Shown here piece by piece: positions 1 to 11,000 of a stretch of DNA of 64,000 nt. Under the pieces are notes generated by a model. The model saw nothing but the letters and a program-made list of their open reading frames with translations, was not told the origin of the DNA and made no database searches. The stretch is from JAHECW01 sp964641415 (lineage in GTDB: Bacteria; Acidobacteriota; Thermoanaerobaculia; Thermoanaerobaculales; Sulfomarinibacteraceae). The stretch is from positions 62,001-126,000 of the forward strand of contig CAZXMW010000001.1 of NCBI GenBank assembly GCA_964641415.1. The letters are read 5' to 3'. Each line of letters starts with the position of its first letter. The first letter of the stretch is position 1. The position numbers and the translations under genes are program-made.

Positions 1-41
1 ATACTCGAGAGAGATCATCGAGTGACAGGGAGGGTCGAGCG

Positions 42-551
42 GTGACCGACCTCGAGTCCCCGGAAACCGGCGAGCGCGATGACGGCGAAATCGAGGAGGA
101 GATCGGCAGGCTCTCCTCCGAGCTCAAGCAGCAGCAACCGCAGCCGGCGTTCGTGGCGCGTCCGGGCGATGCCTCTTCGCGGCGCTTCCTCGACTCGCCC
201 TGGCTCGCTGCGGTGATGCTGGTCGTGGCGGGAGTGATGACCGCGATCAACCTCCTGGGCACGGGAGTGCTCTCGGATGACCCGGCGACGCCACTCATCG
301 GGCCGGACCGGGATCCCGTCCGGGAGACGCTGCTGTTTGCGACCGAGGAGGTGGAGGCGTTCCGTGCCGAGCAGGGGCGGCTGCCGTCCTCGCTGACGGA
401 AGTCGCCATGTCCGACGACTTCGGCGTCACCTATGTGCCGACGAAGGACGGCGGGTACACCTTGACTGCGAGCGTCGGCGACGACAGCCTGAGCTACGAC
501 TCGGACGACGACCCGGGCCGGTTCTTCGGCGAGCTGTGGACGGGTCCGTGA
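42..551 (+). CDS. Bitopic membrane protein with a pseudopilin-like periplasmic domain
   Basis: Product of 169 aa from a GTG start. The first ~50 residues are acidic and Gln-rich and should be cytoplasmic. One membrane segment follows at about residues 53-73 (WLAAVMLVVAGVMTAINLLG), then a periplasmic domain of ~95 residues. That domain (VRETLLFATEEVEAFRAEQG, then RLPSSLTEV and a Tyr-rich C-terminal part) reads like the soluble half of GspG/PilE-type pseudopilins: a helix, a Pro-rich turn and a short sheet. There is no prepilin cleavage site at the N-terminus. It lies 11 bp upstream of a pilin gene, so a role in the same type IV pilus or type II secretion machine is likely. The family is not recognised and the pilus link is inferred from position and fold resemblance. 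Confidence 0.6.
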   Translation: MTDLESPETGERDDGEIEEEIGRLSSELKQQQPQPAFVARPGDASSRRFLDSPWLAAVMLVVAGVMTAINLLGTGVLSDDPATPLIGPDRDPVRETLLFATEEVEAFRAEQGRLPSSLTEVAMSDDFGVTYVPTKDGGYTLTASVGDDSLSYDSDDDPGRFFGELWTGP

Positions 552-562
552 TGGAGGGCGTC

Positions 563-1033
563 ATGACGCGGACACAGCGCGGTTTCACGATGATCGAGAT
601 CCTGGTGGTGGTCGCCATTATCGGCATTCTCGCCAACATCGCGGTGCCTTTGTTCATGAAAACGATCAAGCGGGCGCGGGCCGCCTCGGTGGTCGGCGAC
701 TTCCTCCTGATCCGTCAGGCGGTCTTCGAGTACCACCGCGACACCGGTCTGTACCCTCCCGATTACTACCCGGGCGGGGAGCCGAGGCAGCTCAAACCCT
801 ATCTCGAAGGTCGCGTCAGGTGGAACCGGACCGACCTCGGCGTCAAGTACGACTGGGACAACTGGGTGCGAGCGGACGGTCGGCCGAAGCATCGCCACAC
901 CGGGGTCTTGTACGGCATATCAGTCACCACCGACAACGTCGGCCTGGTCGAGACGATCCCCGAGATCTACAACGGCGACTTCAAGTACACCCTCGGCAAG
1001 AACTACACCTTCGTGCTGTCGCCGATCCCGTGA
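563..1033 (+). CDS. Type IV pilin / pseudopilin-like protein
   Basis: Product of 156 aa. The N-terminus carries a textbook class III signal: MTRTQRG followed by FTMIEILVVVAIIGILANIA, with cleavage expected after the Gly, the conserved Glu at +5 of the mature protein and a hydrophobic helix. The C-terminal domain (~110 residues) has Tyr-rich motifs (YPPDYYPGG, VKYDWDNW) as in GspG/PilA-like subunits. The ATG at 563 is preferred over upstream starts because GGAGG lies five bases before it. It would be processed by a PilD-type peptidase and assembled into a pilus or pseudopilus. Whether it is a major or minor subunit cannot be told. It forms a pair with the membrane protein just upstream; two PilT-type ATPases lie about 49 kb downstream. 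Confidence 0.85.
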   Translation: MTRTQRGFTMIEILVVVAIIGILANIAVPLFMKTIKRARAASVVGDFLLIRQAVFEYHRDTGLYPPDYYPGGEPRQLKPYLEGRVRWNRTDLGVKYDWDNWVRADGRPKHRHTGVLYGISVTTDNVGLVETIPEIYNGDFKYTLGKNYTFVLSPIP

Positions 1034-1135
1034 GCCGCGGGTCGTCGGGAGGCCGCGCGCGACGGATGCCGCGTCCGCCTGTCCCGATTCGGAGCGATGG
1101 AGACGTTCGGCTCAATCCGGATCAGGCTCACGATT

Positions 1136-1151
1136 CGGCACGTTTGTTGCT
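1136..1151 (+). promoter_or_regulatory. Sigma-54 (-24/-12) promoter candidate
   Basis: CGGCACGTTTGTTGCT matches the RpoN consensus TGGCACG-N4-TTGCT in all but the first base, with the required GG-N10-GC spacing. Transcription should begin near 1162, so the ATG at 1152 cannot be the start and the ATG at 1173 is favoured. A weak half-match to the TGTCC palindrome lies at 1080-1095. Confidence 0.65.
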
Positions 1152-1172
1152 ATGCTCGATTCCGTGGAAGCG

Positions 1173-3593
1173 ATGGCGCCAACTCCCCGACGGCTCCTCT
1201 TCGCGCCGCGCCGGGCGCGGCTGCTGCCGCTGACTGCTCCGCTCGTGGTCACGGCTGTTCTGATGGCGCCGCAGGCCGTCGCCCAGGTGGTCAACGGCGA
1301 CTTCGAAGCGGGTGACCTCACCGGTTGGGTGGCGTCTGGGACCGCGGTGGTCGAGGTTCTCCAGGCGAGCAACTTCTCGCCCAACATCCCCGAACCCGAG
1401 GGCGCCTACTACTGTCTCCTCTCCACCGGTCCTGGAAACCAGTCGGGGTGGGGGTCCGACATCGACGGCAACGGCGTCAACGAGTACGACATCGTGCGGC
1501 TCAGTCAGACCTTCACGACCCCGGTCGACAACGACGTCATCACCTTCCGTTGGGGCTTTCTGTCCCGTGAGGCGAACCAGCCGCCCCAGTATGACGACAT
1601 CTTCCACGTCAGCGTCGACGGCTCGCTCGTGCTGTTCGGCAGCACCAACAAGCCGGGCGGCATCTCGCCGTACCCCGACAGCCCTCCGTACGACGGGCTC
1701 AACTACACGGTCTCGAGCCCGGGCCCGACCAATGGCAGCTGGTACTGGGACACTCCCGATGACGGTTTCACGGGCTTCGCGACCCTCAGCGTCGTGATTC
1801 CCGTCGCCGGGCCGCACACCATCGAGGTCATGGTCGCAGACCAGGGCGACGGGCTCTACGACAGCGGTTTGCTGATCGACGAGATCTTCCTCAACTCCTC
1901 CCTCAACCTGTTCCAGGTAACCAGCACCGTCGGATCGAACCTCGAGGCCAAGTCCGGCGGCTTCGTCTGGACGCCGGCGCAGAGCACCAGCGCAGCCGCC
2001 TCCGACGACGGCCGGACCTTCGCGTTCGTTTCCAACGGCGATTACGGGACCGGTAACCCGAACCTGGAGACCCAGGTCTTCGTGCTCTCGGGCGGAACGT
2101 TCGAGCGCCTGACGGCGATGACCAATGGCGCTGCCGCGCGGCCGTCGCTGTCCGCAGACGGACGCTTTGTGGCCTACTCGGCGACCGACAACCCGTTCCC
2201 GGCGCCGGCGTCGCCGAGCAACGACGACCTCAACCAGGAGGTCTTCGTCCGCGATCGCCAGGCGCCGGCACCGGTCCAGATCACCGACACGTCGACCGCT
2301 GGGTGCGCCTGCTCGAGCCCGAGCCTCGGCGGCGCCGCGAGCGACCGTGTCGCCTTCCAGACCGACTGCCCGGAGCTGGGGGGGATCCCCGGATCAGCCA
2401 CCGTAGCCGTCTGGAACGGCGCCGCCTTCCAGGTCGTCCCGGCGACCGCCGGTTGCACGAGCCGCAGCCCCGAGCTGGCGGCGGATGGCCTTCGCGCAGC
2501 CTTCATCTCGAGCTGCGACCACACCGGCGGCAACGGGGACGGCAACTGGGAGGTCTTCCTCTGGGACCTGGCGGCCGGAACGATCAACCAGATCACCGAT
2601 TCGTCGGCGGCCCTCGGCCACGGCAACGACTCGGTCGACATCTCGGGCGACGGCTCGGTCCTGGTCTTCGTCTCCAACGCCGAGTACGACCCGGCGGTGA
2701 ACAACTCTGACGAGAACTTCGAGGTCTTCGTCGCGACCGCCGGCGCCATCAGTCAGCTGACCGACACCCCGTTCGATTCGGTGCTCGGGATCGGCGACCT
2801 CCACCTCGTTGCCCGGGTCACCGACGACGGCCGCTTCGTGGCCTGGGAACGGTTGAGCCTCGCCTTCGACCCGACGACGCCGCCGTTCTTCACCCAGAGC
2901 TTCTCGATCGCCGCGTACGACCGTCAGACCGCGTCCGAGAACACCTTGGTCGGTGGTGATGTCCACCTTCCGGACGTCGGCGTCGACATCGCCTCGAACC
3001 CCGCCGAGCCCGAGGTCGTCGTGGTCTTCGAGTCGGATCAGGAGCTGGTCCCGCTGAGCAATCCGGACGTCAACCTGGAGGTCTTCACGACCCGGCTCGC
3101 GGTCCCCTCGGGTGGGGCTCAGACCTTCTGCAGCTCGCCGAGCCCGCCGATCGCGATCCCCGACAACAACAACACCGGGATCAACGACATCCTGGTGGCG
3201 CCCGACATCGGCACGGTCGGCGATGTCGACGTCGAGCTGCGAATCAGCCACACCTTCGTCGGCGACCTCGTTGTCCGGCTCAGCCATGGGAGTGTCAACA
3301 ACGTCAGGATTGTCCAGCGGACGAGGTCCGGACCGGGGACCGGAACCGGGACCTGCTCGGGCGATGACATCGATGCGGTGCTCGATGACGAGGGCGCCCG
3401 GACCGTCGACTTCGAGTGCAACCCCGTGCCGCCTGCGATCCTGAGCCCCCCGAACCTGATTCCTGACAACGCCAGCCTGAGCGCGTTCGACGGGACGCCG
3501 TCAGCCGGCACGTGGATGCTCAACGTCCGCGATCGCCGCAACGGCAACACCGGCGCCCTCGTCGAGTGGTGCCTCACCATCACGCCGCAATGA
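1173..3593 (+). CDS. Secreted TolB-like propeller protein with C-terminal P (proprotein convertase) domain
   Basis: Product of about 806 aa. A twin-basic signal peptide ends near APQAVAQ. Residues ~40-240 are a jelly-roll-like lectin/CBM-type segment (NGDFEAGDLTGWVASG). A propeller of PD40/TolB-like blades follows, with recurrent SxDGRFVAYSA- and GDGSVLVFVSNAEYD-type motifs and inserts such as NWEVFLWD. The last ~155 residues (from ~650) match the P domain usually found after subtilases (VDVELRISHTFVGDLVVRLSH ending GTWMLNVRD and WCLTITPQ). No protease domain is present, so it is probably a binding or structural surface protein. An ATG at 1152 is in frame but sits directly against the -12 element, hence the 1173 start. 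Its stop overlaps the next start (ATGA). Parts of this gene recur as a remnant at 31624-31695. Confidence 0.75.
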   Translation: MAPTPRRLLFAPRRARLLPLTAPLVVTAVLMAPQAVAQVVNGDFEAGDLTGWVASGTAVVEVLQASNFSPNIPEPEGAYYCLLSTGPGNQSGWGSDIDGNGVNEYDIVRLSQTFTTPVDNDVITFRWGFLSREANQPPQYDDIFHVSVDGSLVLFGSTNKPGGISPYPDSPPYDGLNYTVSSPGPTNGSWYWDTPDDGFTGFATLSVVIPVAGPHTIEVMVADQGDGLYDSGLLIDEIFLNSSLNLFQVTSTVGSNLEAKSGGFVWTPAQSTSAAASDDGRTFAFVSNGDYGTGNPNLETQVFVLSGGTFERLTAMTNGAAARPSLSADGRFVAYSATDNPFPAPASPSNDDLNQEVFVRDRQAPAPVQITDTSTAGCACSSPSLGGAASDRVAFQTDCPELGGIPGSATVAVWNGAAFQVVPATAGCTSRSPELAADGLRAAFISSCDHTGGNGDGNWEVFLWDLAAGTINQITDSSAALGHGNDSVDISGDGSVLVFVSNAEYDPAVNNSDENFEVFVATAGAISQLTDTPFDSVLGIGDLHLVARVTDDGRFVAWERLSLAFDPTTPPFFTQSFSIAAYDRQTASENTLVGGDVHLPDVGVDIASNPAEPEVVVVFESDQELVPLSNPDVNLEVFTTRLAVPSGGAQTFCSSPSPPIAIPDNNNTGINDILVAPDIGTVGDVDVELRISHTFVGDLVVRLSHGSVNNVRIVQRTRSGPGTGTGTCSGDDIDAVLDDEGARTVDFECNPVPPAILSPPNLIPDNASLSAFDGTPSAGTWMLNVRDRRNGNTGALVEWCLTITPQ

Positions 3594-4885
3594 GCGTCTC
3601 ATCGGCCCTCCTGTCTGCGGCTTCGAAGCTGCTGATTGCCGCCGTGCTCGTGACAGCGGCGACGCCTGCCGTCGCCCAGCGCGACGCCTTCTGGCCGGTC
3701 GTCGACGGATTCGGTTACCTGGCGTACGACCAGTCGAGCCCGACCTGCACCGCCGCCTTCACCGATATCAGCGCGACCGGGGCGGTCGTCGGCCTGACGG
3801 CTTCTGGCGCCGAGCCGGCACTGGACGACGGGGGCGCCGTGATCGCCCTCGCCGCCCCTTTCGAGCTCTACGGCGTCGAGCTGACGTCTCTGGTGGTGTC
3901 GAGCAACGGTTACCTCGCCGGGGCCGGCGCTCTCTCTGTCGAGTCCGGCGGCGACTTCGCCAATGACTGCCCGCTGCCGGCGATCCCCCAGGAGGGCCCG
4001 GCGGCGCCGCTCAGGATCGCCGTTTTGCACGACGACCTGGACGGCTCGGCGCTCGCGGGGCCCGGCACCGAGGGCGCCGTTCGCAGTCAGTTTTTCCCGG
4101 TCTGTCCGCGGCCGTCGGACGGCGTCGGCGCCGAGAGCTGCACGATCATCCAGTGGTCCGGGTGGCGCGTGCTCGGTGGCTCCGCCACCTTCGACCTTCA
4201 GGCGGTCCTGTACCACCAGAGCTTCGAGGTCGCGGTCCAGTACTCGGGGGCGCCGTACGTCGCCCGTGGCCATGCCGTCGATCCCCAGGGGGCCACGATC
4301 GGTCTCCAGGACGCCGCAGCGGCGCGCGGGCTGGCCGCTGCCTGCGATCTCGATGCGCTGCTCATGGACGGGACGGCGTTCTGCTTCTTCAACCCCGGGT
4401 TCCCACCGCCGTTCGGCGATCTCGCGGTCGCCCTCGACGAGAAGACCGATCTGGTGGCCCCGGGCGGTCAGCTCGACTACTTCCTGACCGTCGTCAACCC
4501 CGGGCCGGGCGCCGCCGACGGCGTCGGAGTTACCCTGACCCTGCCCGGAGAGATCGCCGGGTGCACGTGGACCTGCACCGCGGGCCCCGGCTCGAGCTGC
4601 GCCGCTGCCGGCACGGCGCCCCCGTTCGGCGAGGCCGTGGACCTGGGCGCTCCCGGAGTCGCGTTCTTCGAGCTCGCCTGCGCCCTGGACCCCTCGGCCG
4701 CCGGCGGCTCGGCGACCGTGGCCGCCTCGGTGTCGGCACCCTCGAGCTTCATCGACCCGGATCTCGACAACAACCAGGCGGTGGCGACGACCGAGATTCC
4801 GATTCCGGTGCTCCTGCAGCGTTTCACCGTCGAGTCACGGTCACCGTCCGGCGCCTGCCCTCACGATCGTGGCGGGGCGGAGTGA
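3590..4885 (+). CDS. Secreted protein with nidogen-like and DUF11 domains
   Basis: Product of 431 aa, starting at the ATG that overlaps the previous stop by four bases, so translation is coupled. The signal peptide ends at TPAVAQ. Residues ~30-260 resemble an extracellular NIDO-type domain: SLVVSSNGYLAG, RIAVLHDDLDG, TIIQWSGW, then a FDLQAVLYHQSFEVAVQYSG strand pattern and an ATIGLQD end. Residues ~270-410 are one DUF11 beta-sandwich repeat (LDYFLTVVNPGPGAADGVGV ... DPDLDNNQAVATTEIP). The last ~25 residues are low-similarity and basic. Their DNA (tcacgatcgtggcggggcgg, about 4861-4880) recurs almost exactly at the 3' end of the kinase gene near 31795, so this tail may be a patched-on 3' end. 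Likely a surface or matrix protein. Confidence 0.75.
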   Translation: MSVSSALLSAASKLLIAAVLVTAATPAVAQRDAFWPVVDGFGYLAYDQSSPTCTAAFTDISATGAVVGLTASGAEPALDDGGAVIALAAPFELYGVELTSLVVSSNGYLAGAGALSVESGGDFANDCPLPAIPQEGPAAPLRIAVLHDDLDGSALAGPGTEGAVRSQFFPVCPRPSDGVGAESCTIIQWSGWRVLGGSATFDLQAVLYHQSFEVAVQYSGAPYVARGHAVDPQGATIGLQDAAAARGLAAACDLDALLMDGTAFCFFNPGFPPPFGDLAVALDEKTDLVAPGGQLDYFLTVVNPGPGAADGVGVTLTLPGEIAGCTWTCTAGPGSSCAAAGTAPPFGEAVDLGAPGVAFFELACALDPSAAGGSATVAASVSAPSSFIDPDLDNNQAVATTEIPIPVLLQRFTVESRSPSGACPHDRGGAE

Positions 4886-4921
4886 GTGAGGGCACGAGAG
4901 CACGAGAGCACGACGTGGTCG

Positions 4922-4952
4922 ATGCGATCTTGAGGCACCTCGATCGCATTTT
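4922..4952 (+). terminator. Probable rho-independent terminator after the nidogen-like gene
   Basis: ATGCGATC (4922-4929) pairs perfectly with GATCGCAT (4942-4949). The intervening segment can extend the stem through GAGG/CCTC, and a TTTT run begins at 4949. It lies 37 bases after the stop codon. Confidence 0.6.
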
Positions 4953-4956
4953 CTCG

Positions 4957-4991
4957 TGTGACCTGTATCACCCGACCCCGGTCGTGGAACC
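4957..4991 (+). promoter_or_regulatory. CRP-like box plus GTGGAACC element upstream of giant gene A
   Basis: TGTGACCTGTATCACC (4957-4972) fits the CRP/FNR-family palindrome TGTGA-N6-TCACA. GTGGAACC follows at 4984-4991, after exactly 12 bases. The same two elements with the same spacing precede giant gene B, although the bases around them differ. The distance from box to start codon is nearly equal in both (136 and 137 bases). GGAACC resembles the -35 element of ECF sigma promoters; that reading is tentative. Confidence 0.6.
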
Positions 4992-5093
4992 GACGAACAG
5001 TATGCGTCTGGATTCGACCGTTCGTCACCCACAGCATCAGCGCTTCCGGAGGCTTGGATCCGGCGCTGAAGCCATCGCGCCGGGAGGCCCGTC

Positions 5094-8000
5094 ATGTTCT
5101 CGAGCTTCAGCGTGTCGCCGAGCCGCACAACTGTGATCCGCACCGGACTGGCAGCTTTGTCTCTTGCCCTGGCCTTGTCGGCGGCATCGCCCGTCGAGGC
5201 CCAGTGCACCGTCGACTTCACGTGGTCGCCCTCGGCCGTCTACCAGGGCACCACGGTGAGCTTCAATGCGACCGGGGCGACCAGCGGCACCGCCTTCAAC
5301 TTCAACGACGGCAACCTGCCGTCGGGGTGGGTGGTCGGCGGCGGCTACACCGTCGGCGCCGAGACCTGTGCCACCTCATACATGAACTGGAACAGCACCA
5401 ACTTCTACTGGGCCTCGACTGCGGGTTCGGGGACGCCATACATCGAGACCAGCGGCGTCGACGTATCCGGAGGCGGATCGATCGATTTCATCATGGCCTA
5501 CGCGATTCAGGGCGGCAGCTCGCCGTGCGAAGGGCCTGACGCGTCCGGCGAGGGCGTGTACCTGGAGTACTCGACCAACGGCGGCGCCTCATGGACGCAG
5601 ATCAACTACTGGGACCCCAACGGCGGTAGCGTTGGAAGCAATCCCTTCGCCGGCACCTGGACGACCGTGGCCCAATCGATCCCGTCCGGCGCGCGGACCA
5701 CCAACACCAAGTTCCGCTGGATCCAGAAGAACTCCTCGGGCTCGGCGTACGACAACTGGGGCATCGACGAGGTCGCAATCAGCGGCGTCAGCTCCACCGA
5801 CTGGATCACCGGGTACTCGTGGACCTTCGGGGATGGCGGAACGTCGAGCGTTGAGGACCCGACGCACAGCTACTCCTCTCCCGGAGCCAAGTCGGTCAGC
5901 GCGACCGTGTCCACACACCTCGGCTGCACCTACACCCGTACCAAGTCACTCACCGTCACCAACCGCCTGCCCACCACCAACCCCGTCAGCTTCAACGGCA
6001 GCACCATCTCTTGGACCTACGCCGACGCCGACGGCAACGGTCAGGCCCAGTACGAGGTCGAGGTCTGGCAGGGCGGGACACGCGTGTGGGATCCTGCCGT
6101 CGGATCCGGGGGCGCATCGTCGTTGGCATACGGAGGCCCATCGTTGGCGCCGGCAACGACCTACACCGCACAGGTGCGGGCGTTTGACGGCTATAACTGG
6201 GGTGGCTGGTCGTCGGCGAGCTACACGACACCTGCCGAGCACACCTTGAGCGTCTCGCGCGCGGGAACCGGATCCGGCACGGTAATCTCGAGCCCGGCCG
6301 GCATCGACTGCGGCAGCGACTGCTCCGAGAGCTACGTCCACGGAACTCCGGTCAATCTCACCGCAACCCCTGCAGTCGGCTCTCTGTTCACCGGCTGGTC
6401 GGGCGGCGCTTGCAGCGGCACCGGCGTCTGTTCAATCACCCTCAATGCAAACACCACCGTCACCGCCAACTTCGCGAGCCCGGTGGCCGACAGCTACAGC
6501 TTCGACGAGGACGTCTCGAAGACCATCGCCGCACCCGGCGTCCTGGGCAACGACGCTGCCACGGGGCTCACGGCCGCGCTCGACTCGGGGCCCTCGAACG
6601 AGGCGAGCTTCACCTTCAACGCGGACGGGTCGTTCACCTACCAGGCCGCGCCGAACTGGAACGGCGCCGACAGCTTCACCTACGCGCTGAGCAACGGCAG
6701 CAGCACCTCCAGCGCGGCCACGGTCACCCTCAACGTCGCTGCGGTCGACGACTCGCCGACGCTCACGGCGTCCGGCGCCGCGAACACCTTCGTCGAGGAT
6801 CTGGCCGCCGTTTTCGCCGACGATTCGATCCTTCTCGAGGACATCGACGGCCCGAACCTCGATGGGGCCAAGGTCTCCATCTCCGGCGGCTTCGTCGCCG
6901 GCGAGGACTGGCTCGACTACACCCCGACCTCCGGCATCTCCGGCAGCTACGACGGTGGAACGGGTGTGCTGAGCTTGTCAGGCTCCGGAACCGCAGCGGC
7001 CTACCAGGCGGCCTTCCGCGCCGTGACGTACCGCAACTCCAACAGCTCCCTGCCCGACGAAGGGGACCGCACCGTTACCTTCTCCATCGGCGAGAGCACG
7101 CTGTACTCCCCCGACACCGGGCACTACTACGAGTTCGTCACGTCCAGCGGCATTTCGTGGACGGACGCAAAGAACGCCGCCGAGGCCCGGAGCTACTATG
7201 GCCTCCAGGGCTACCTCGTCACTGCCACCTCGAGCGCCGAGAACACCTTCGTCGCCTCGAAGCTTCAGGGCCAGGGCTGGATCGGCGCCAGCGACGCGGG
7301 CTCCGAGAACGTCTGGATCTGGGCCACCGGTCCCGAGAACGGCACCCAGTTCTGGCAGGGTCTCGCGGACGGCTATGTCGTCGGCGGCGAGTACAACAAC
7401 TGGGCCTCGGGCGAGCCCAACAACGCCGGCGGCGAGGACTACGCCCACTACCTGACCAACGGTGAGTGGAACGACTACCCCGTCCAGCTGAGCGGAATCA
7501 GCGGTTACGTCGTCGAGTACGGCGGCATGCCGGGCGACCCGGCAGTCGTGTCTCTCACGGCCGACGTCACCGTTCACGTTCAGGAGGTCAACGATCCGCC
7601 CGTCGCCAACCCCGATTCAACGACGGTGATCGAGGACGGCTCGGTCACCATTCCCGTTCTCGGCAACGACACCGACATCGACGACGGCACCCCGACCATC
7701 ATCGGGGTCACCCAGGGTTCCATCGGCGCCGTAGCCCACAACGGCAGCACCGTCACGTACACACCGAACGCCGACGCCAACGGACCCGATTCCTTCACCT
7801 ACACGATCAGCGACGGACGCGGCGGCGCCGCGACCGGCGCCGTGACCGTCACGGTAACCCCGGTGGCCGACATCTCCATCGGCGACGTCACACAGAACGA
7901 GGGCAGCGGCGGTGGAACCACCGCTTTCGTGTTCACGGTGAGCCTGGACGAGCCGGCGTCGACCACGGTGCAGATTCCTTGGTCCACGGCCGACGGGACC

Positions 8001-11000
8001 GCCCTGGCCGGCGAAGACTACACTGCCGCCTCGAACACCCTGACCCTGACCGTCGGACAGTCCTCCGGGACCATCTCGATCGCGGTCGGCGCCGACGAGA
8101 AGCACGAGCTCGACGAGAGTTTCGTGGTCAACCTCGGGGCGCCGGTCAACGGTTCACTGGTCGATGGCCAGGGCGCGGCGACCGTGGCCAACGACGACCC
8201 TGAACCGACCCTCTCGGTAGATGATCCCGTTGTCGCTGAGGCCACCGGTTCGGCAACGACCCTCGTGTTCACCGTCAGTCTGGATCGGCCCTCGTACCAA
8301 ATCGTCACCGTCAGCGTCGCGACCTCGGATGGAGATGCCGAGGCCGGCGCGGACTACGTCGCGATCCCGCCGACAACGATCACGTTTGCGGCCACCGAGA
8401 CCGTACAGACGGTGCCGGTGACCGTCATCGGCGACGACCTCGACGAGCTTGACGAGACCCTCCAGCTCGACCTGAGCTCTCCGGTCAACGCGACCATCGC
8501 CGACTCGACCGGCGTCGGAACCATCACCGACGACGACGACACCCCGACCCTGGCGGTGGCGGACCTCACGGTGGACGAGAACGACGGCGGCGGCGCAGCT
8601 CTGGTGCAGGTCACCCTGACCGGCAAGAGCCAGCGCACCATCACCGTGGATGCGGCCACCTCCGACGGCGACGCGGCGGCGGGCGCCGACTACACGGCGC
8701 AGACGACGACCTTCACGTGGCTCAGTGGCGAGACCGGCGCCCAGACCCTGTCGGTCCCGATCACCGACGACGGCGAGGACGAGGCCGACGAGTCCTTCAC
8801 CGTTTCGTTGTCCTCGGCCGAGGCCGCGACCATCGCGGACGCCGATGCGGCCGTCACCATCCGCGACAACGACGCCGATGTCGGCATCAGCAAGACCGAC
8901 GACTCCGATCTGGCGATCCCGGGCACCCCGCTGACCTACACCATCGTGGTCAGCAACCCCGGCCACCACCAGGTCAACGGCGCGACTGTGGCCGACGTCC
9001 TGCCACCCGAGGTGCTCGGCGCCACCTGGACCTGCTCCGCCACCTCGGGCTCGGTCTGTGGTGCGGCGTCCGGGTCAGGCGACATCAACACCACGGTCGA
9101 CATGGCCCCCGGCGGCTCGGCCACTTTCATCCTCGACGGCACCGTGTCCGAGACCGGCGAGGGCACGCTCGTGAACACCGCGACGGTGACGCTCGCCCCG
9201 GGCTTCCTCTCCGATCCGGACACGAGCGACAACACGGCGTCGGACAGCTCGCTCATGGAGCGCCACGCCGACCTCGAGATCACCCTGGTCAACGACATGG
9301 ACCCGATCGTGGTCGGGACCCCGGGCCGCTGGACGGCAACCCTGACCAACCACGGGCCGTCCGACGCTCCGGGCGTCCTCGTCAGCTTCGACCTGCCCGC
9401 GGGCGCGGTCTGGGACGACGCCTCGCCGGGCGACTGCAGTCAAGCAGGCGAAACCGTGACCTGCACCGACGTCGCGTCCCTGGACATCGACGAGTCCGCC
9501 TCGTTCACTTTCTCTGCCCACCTCACCGAGCTCCCGGACGCCCCGAACCCGACGGAATTGACCGTCGGTGCGACGGTCGACTTCGACGACGGCCTCGGCG
9601 CGGTCGAGGAGAACCCCGCCAACTCCAGCGCCGTCGACTCAGTGGAAGTGGGTCCGATCGTGGTCAACACGACGGCGGACGACGACGACGGCCGCTGCAC
9701 GGTGGGCCATTGCAGCCTGCGCGAGGCGATCTCCCTTGCGAACCTCAACCCTCCCACCGACGACATCCGCTTCGGCATCCCCGAACCCATGGCGACGCAT
9801 GGGGTCTACCGGATCGGAGTCAACTCGATCGGCCTCGGCAAGCTACCGGTGGTGACCGGCGAGACCCGGTTCAGCGGCGAGTCCCAGCCCGGCTTCGAGG
9901 GATCTTCGCTGATCGTGGTCGACGGCGCCGCCGCGCCCTTCGGCGCGACTGGTCTGAGCCTCACTGGAGGCGCCTCGGTGGTGTCCGCCCTGACGGTGGT
10001 GGGATTCACCGGCCATGGCGTGATGCTGTCGAACGCAGGCAACAACGAAATCTCCGGATGCACGATCGGTGTCGAGGGCGCCGGTGAAACCGCCAACGGC
10101 AACCTCGGCAACGGCCTCTACATCCGGAACGTACCGGACACTCACGTTCACGACAGCGTCATCGGCGCCAACGGCCGCAGCGGCATCGTCCTCGAAAGCT
10201 CGCGCACGACCGGCTCGTCGATCCATGACTGCTTCATCGGCGTCGGCATCGGCGGCACGACCGCTCTCGGCAATGGCGAGCACGGGATCTACGTTGTCGG
10301 CGCCAGCGACAACGATCTTGGTCCGAGCAACCTGATTGCCAACAACAACGTCAACGGCATTTTGGTGTCGACCGGGTTGGGCAATCGGATCGAGGGCAAC
10401 GAGATTCATGGGAACACGTTGTTGGGGATCGACCTAGCGAACGACGGTGTGACGGCGAACGACCCGATGGACGGGGACGATGGCGCGAATCATCTGCAGA
10501 ACTACCCGGTGCTGACGCGGGTGACTGAGGGGAGCGCGGCGACCGGGATCGTCGGGGATCTTGCGAGCGCGGCGTCGACGGAGTATGCGGTGGAGTTTTT
10601 CGCGAGCTCGGCGTGCGATCCGTCGGGTTACGGCGAGGCGGAGACGGTGGTGTGGTCGACGACGGTGACGACCGACGCGGGCGGCGGGGTCCATTTCGAG
10701 CTGGCGGCGCCGGTGACGGTGACGGCCGGCTGGTACCTGACGGCGACGGCGACGGATCCGGACGGCAACACCTCTGAGCTGTCGGCGTGTCGCGAGGTCG
10801 AGGCGGCGCCTTCGGTATCGATCGGCGATGTGTCGGTCACGGAGTCGGACGGCGGCACGAGCGTGACGGCGGCGTTTGCGGTGAGCCTGTCGGCGCCGAG
10901 CGGTCTACCGGCCGAGGTGTCGTGGTCGACGGCGGACGGCAGTGCGGTTGCGGGTCTGGACTACCAGGCGGCTGCGGGCACGGTGGGCTTTGCGCCGGGG

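Noticed and set aside
1152..1172. ATG at 1152 as start of the propeller/P-domain gene
   Set aside because: It touches the -12 element of the sigma-54 promoter and would precede the transcript start; the in-frame ATG at 1173 still gives a full signal peptide.
4934..4949. Possible sigma-54 promoter (GGCAC ... CGCAT with GG-N10-GC)
   Set aside because: The -12 reads TCGC rather than TTGC, and the bases form the terminator stem of the upstream gene. No counterpart exists before giant gene B.
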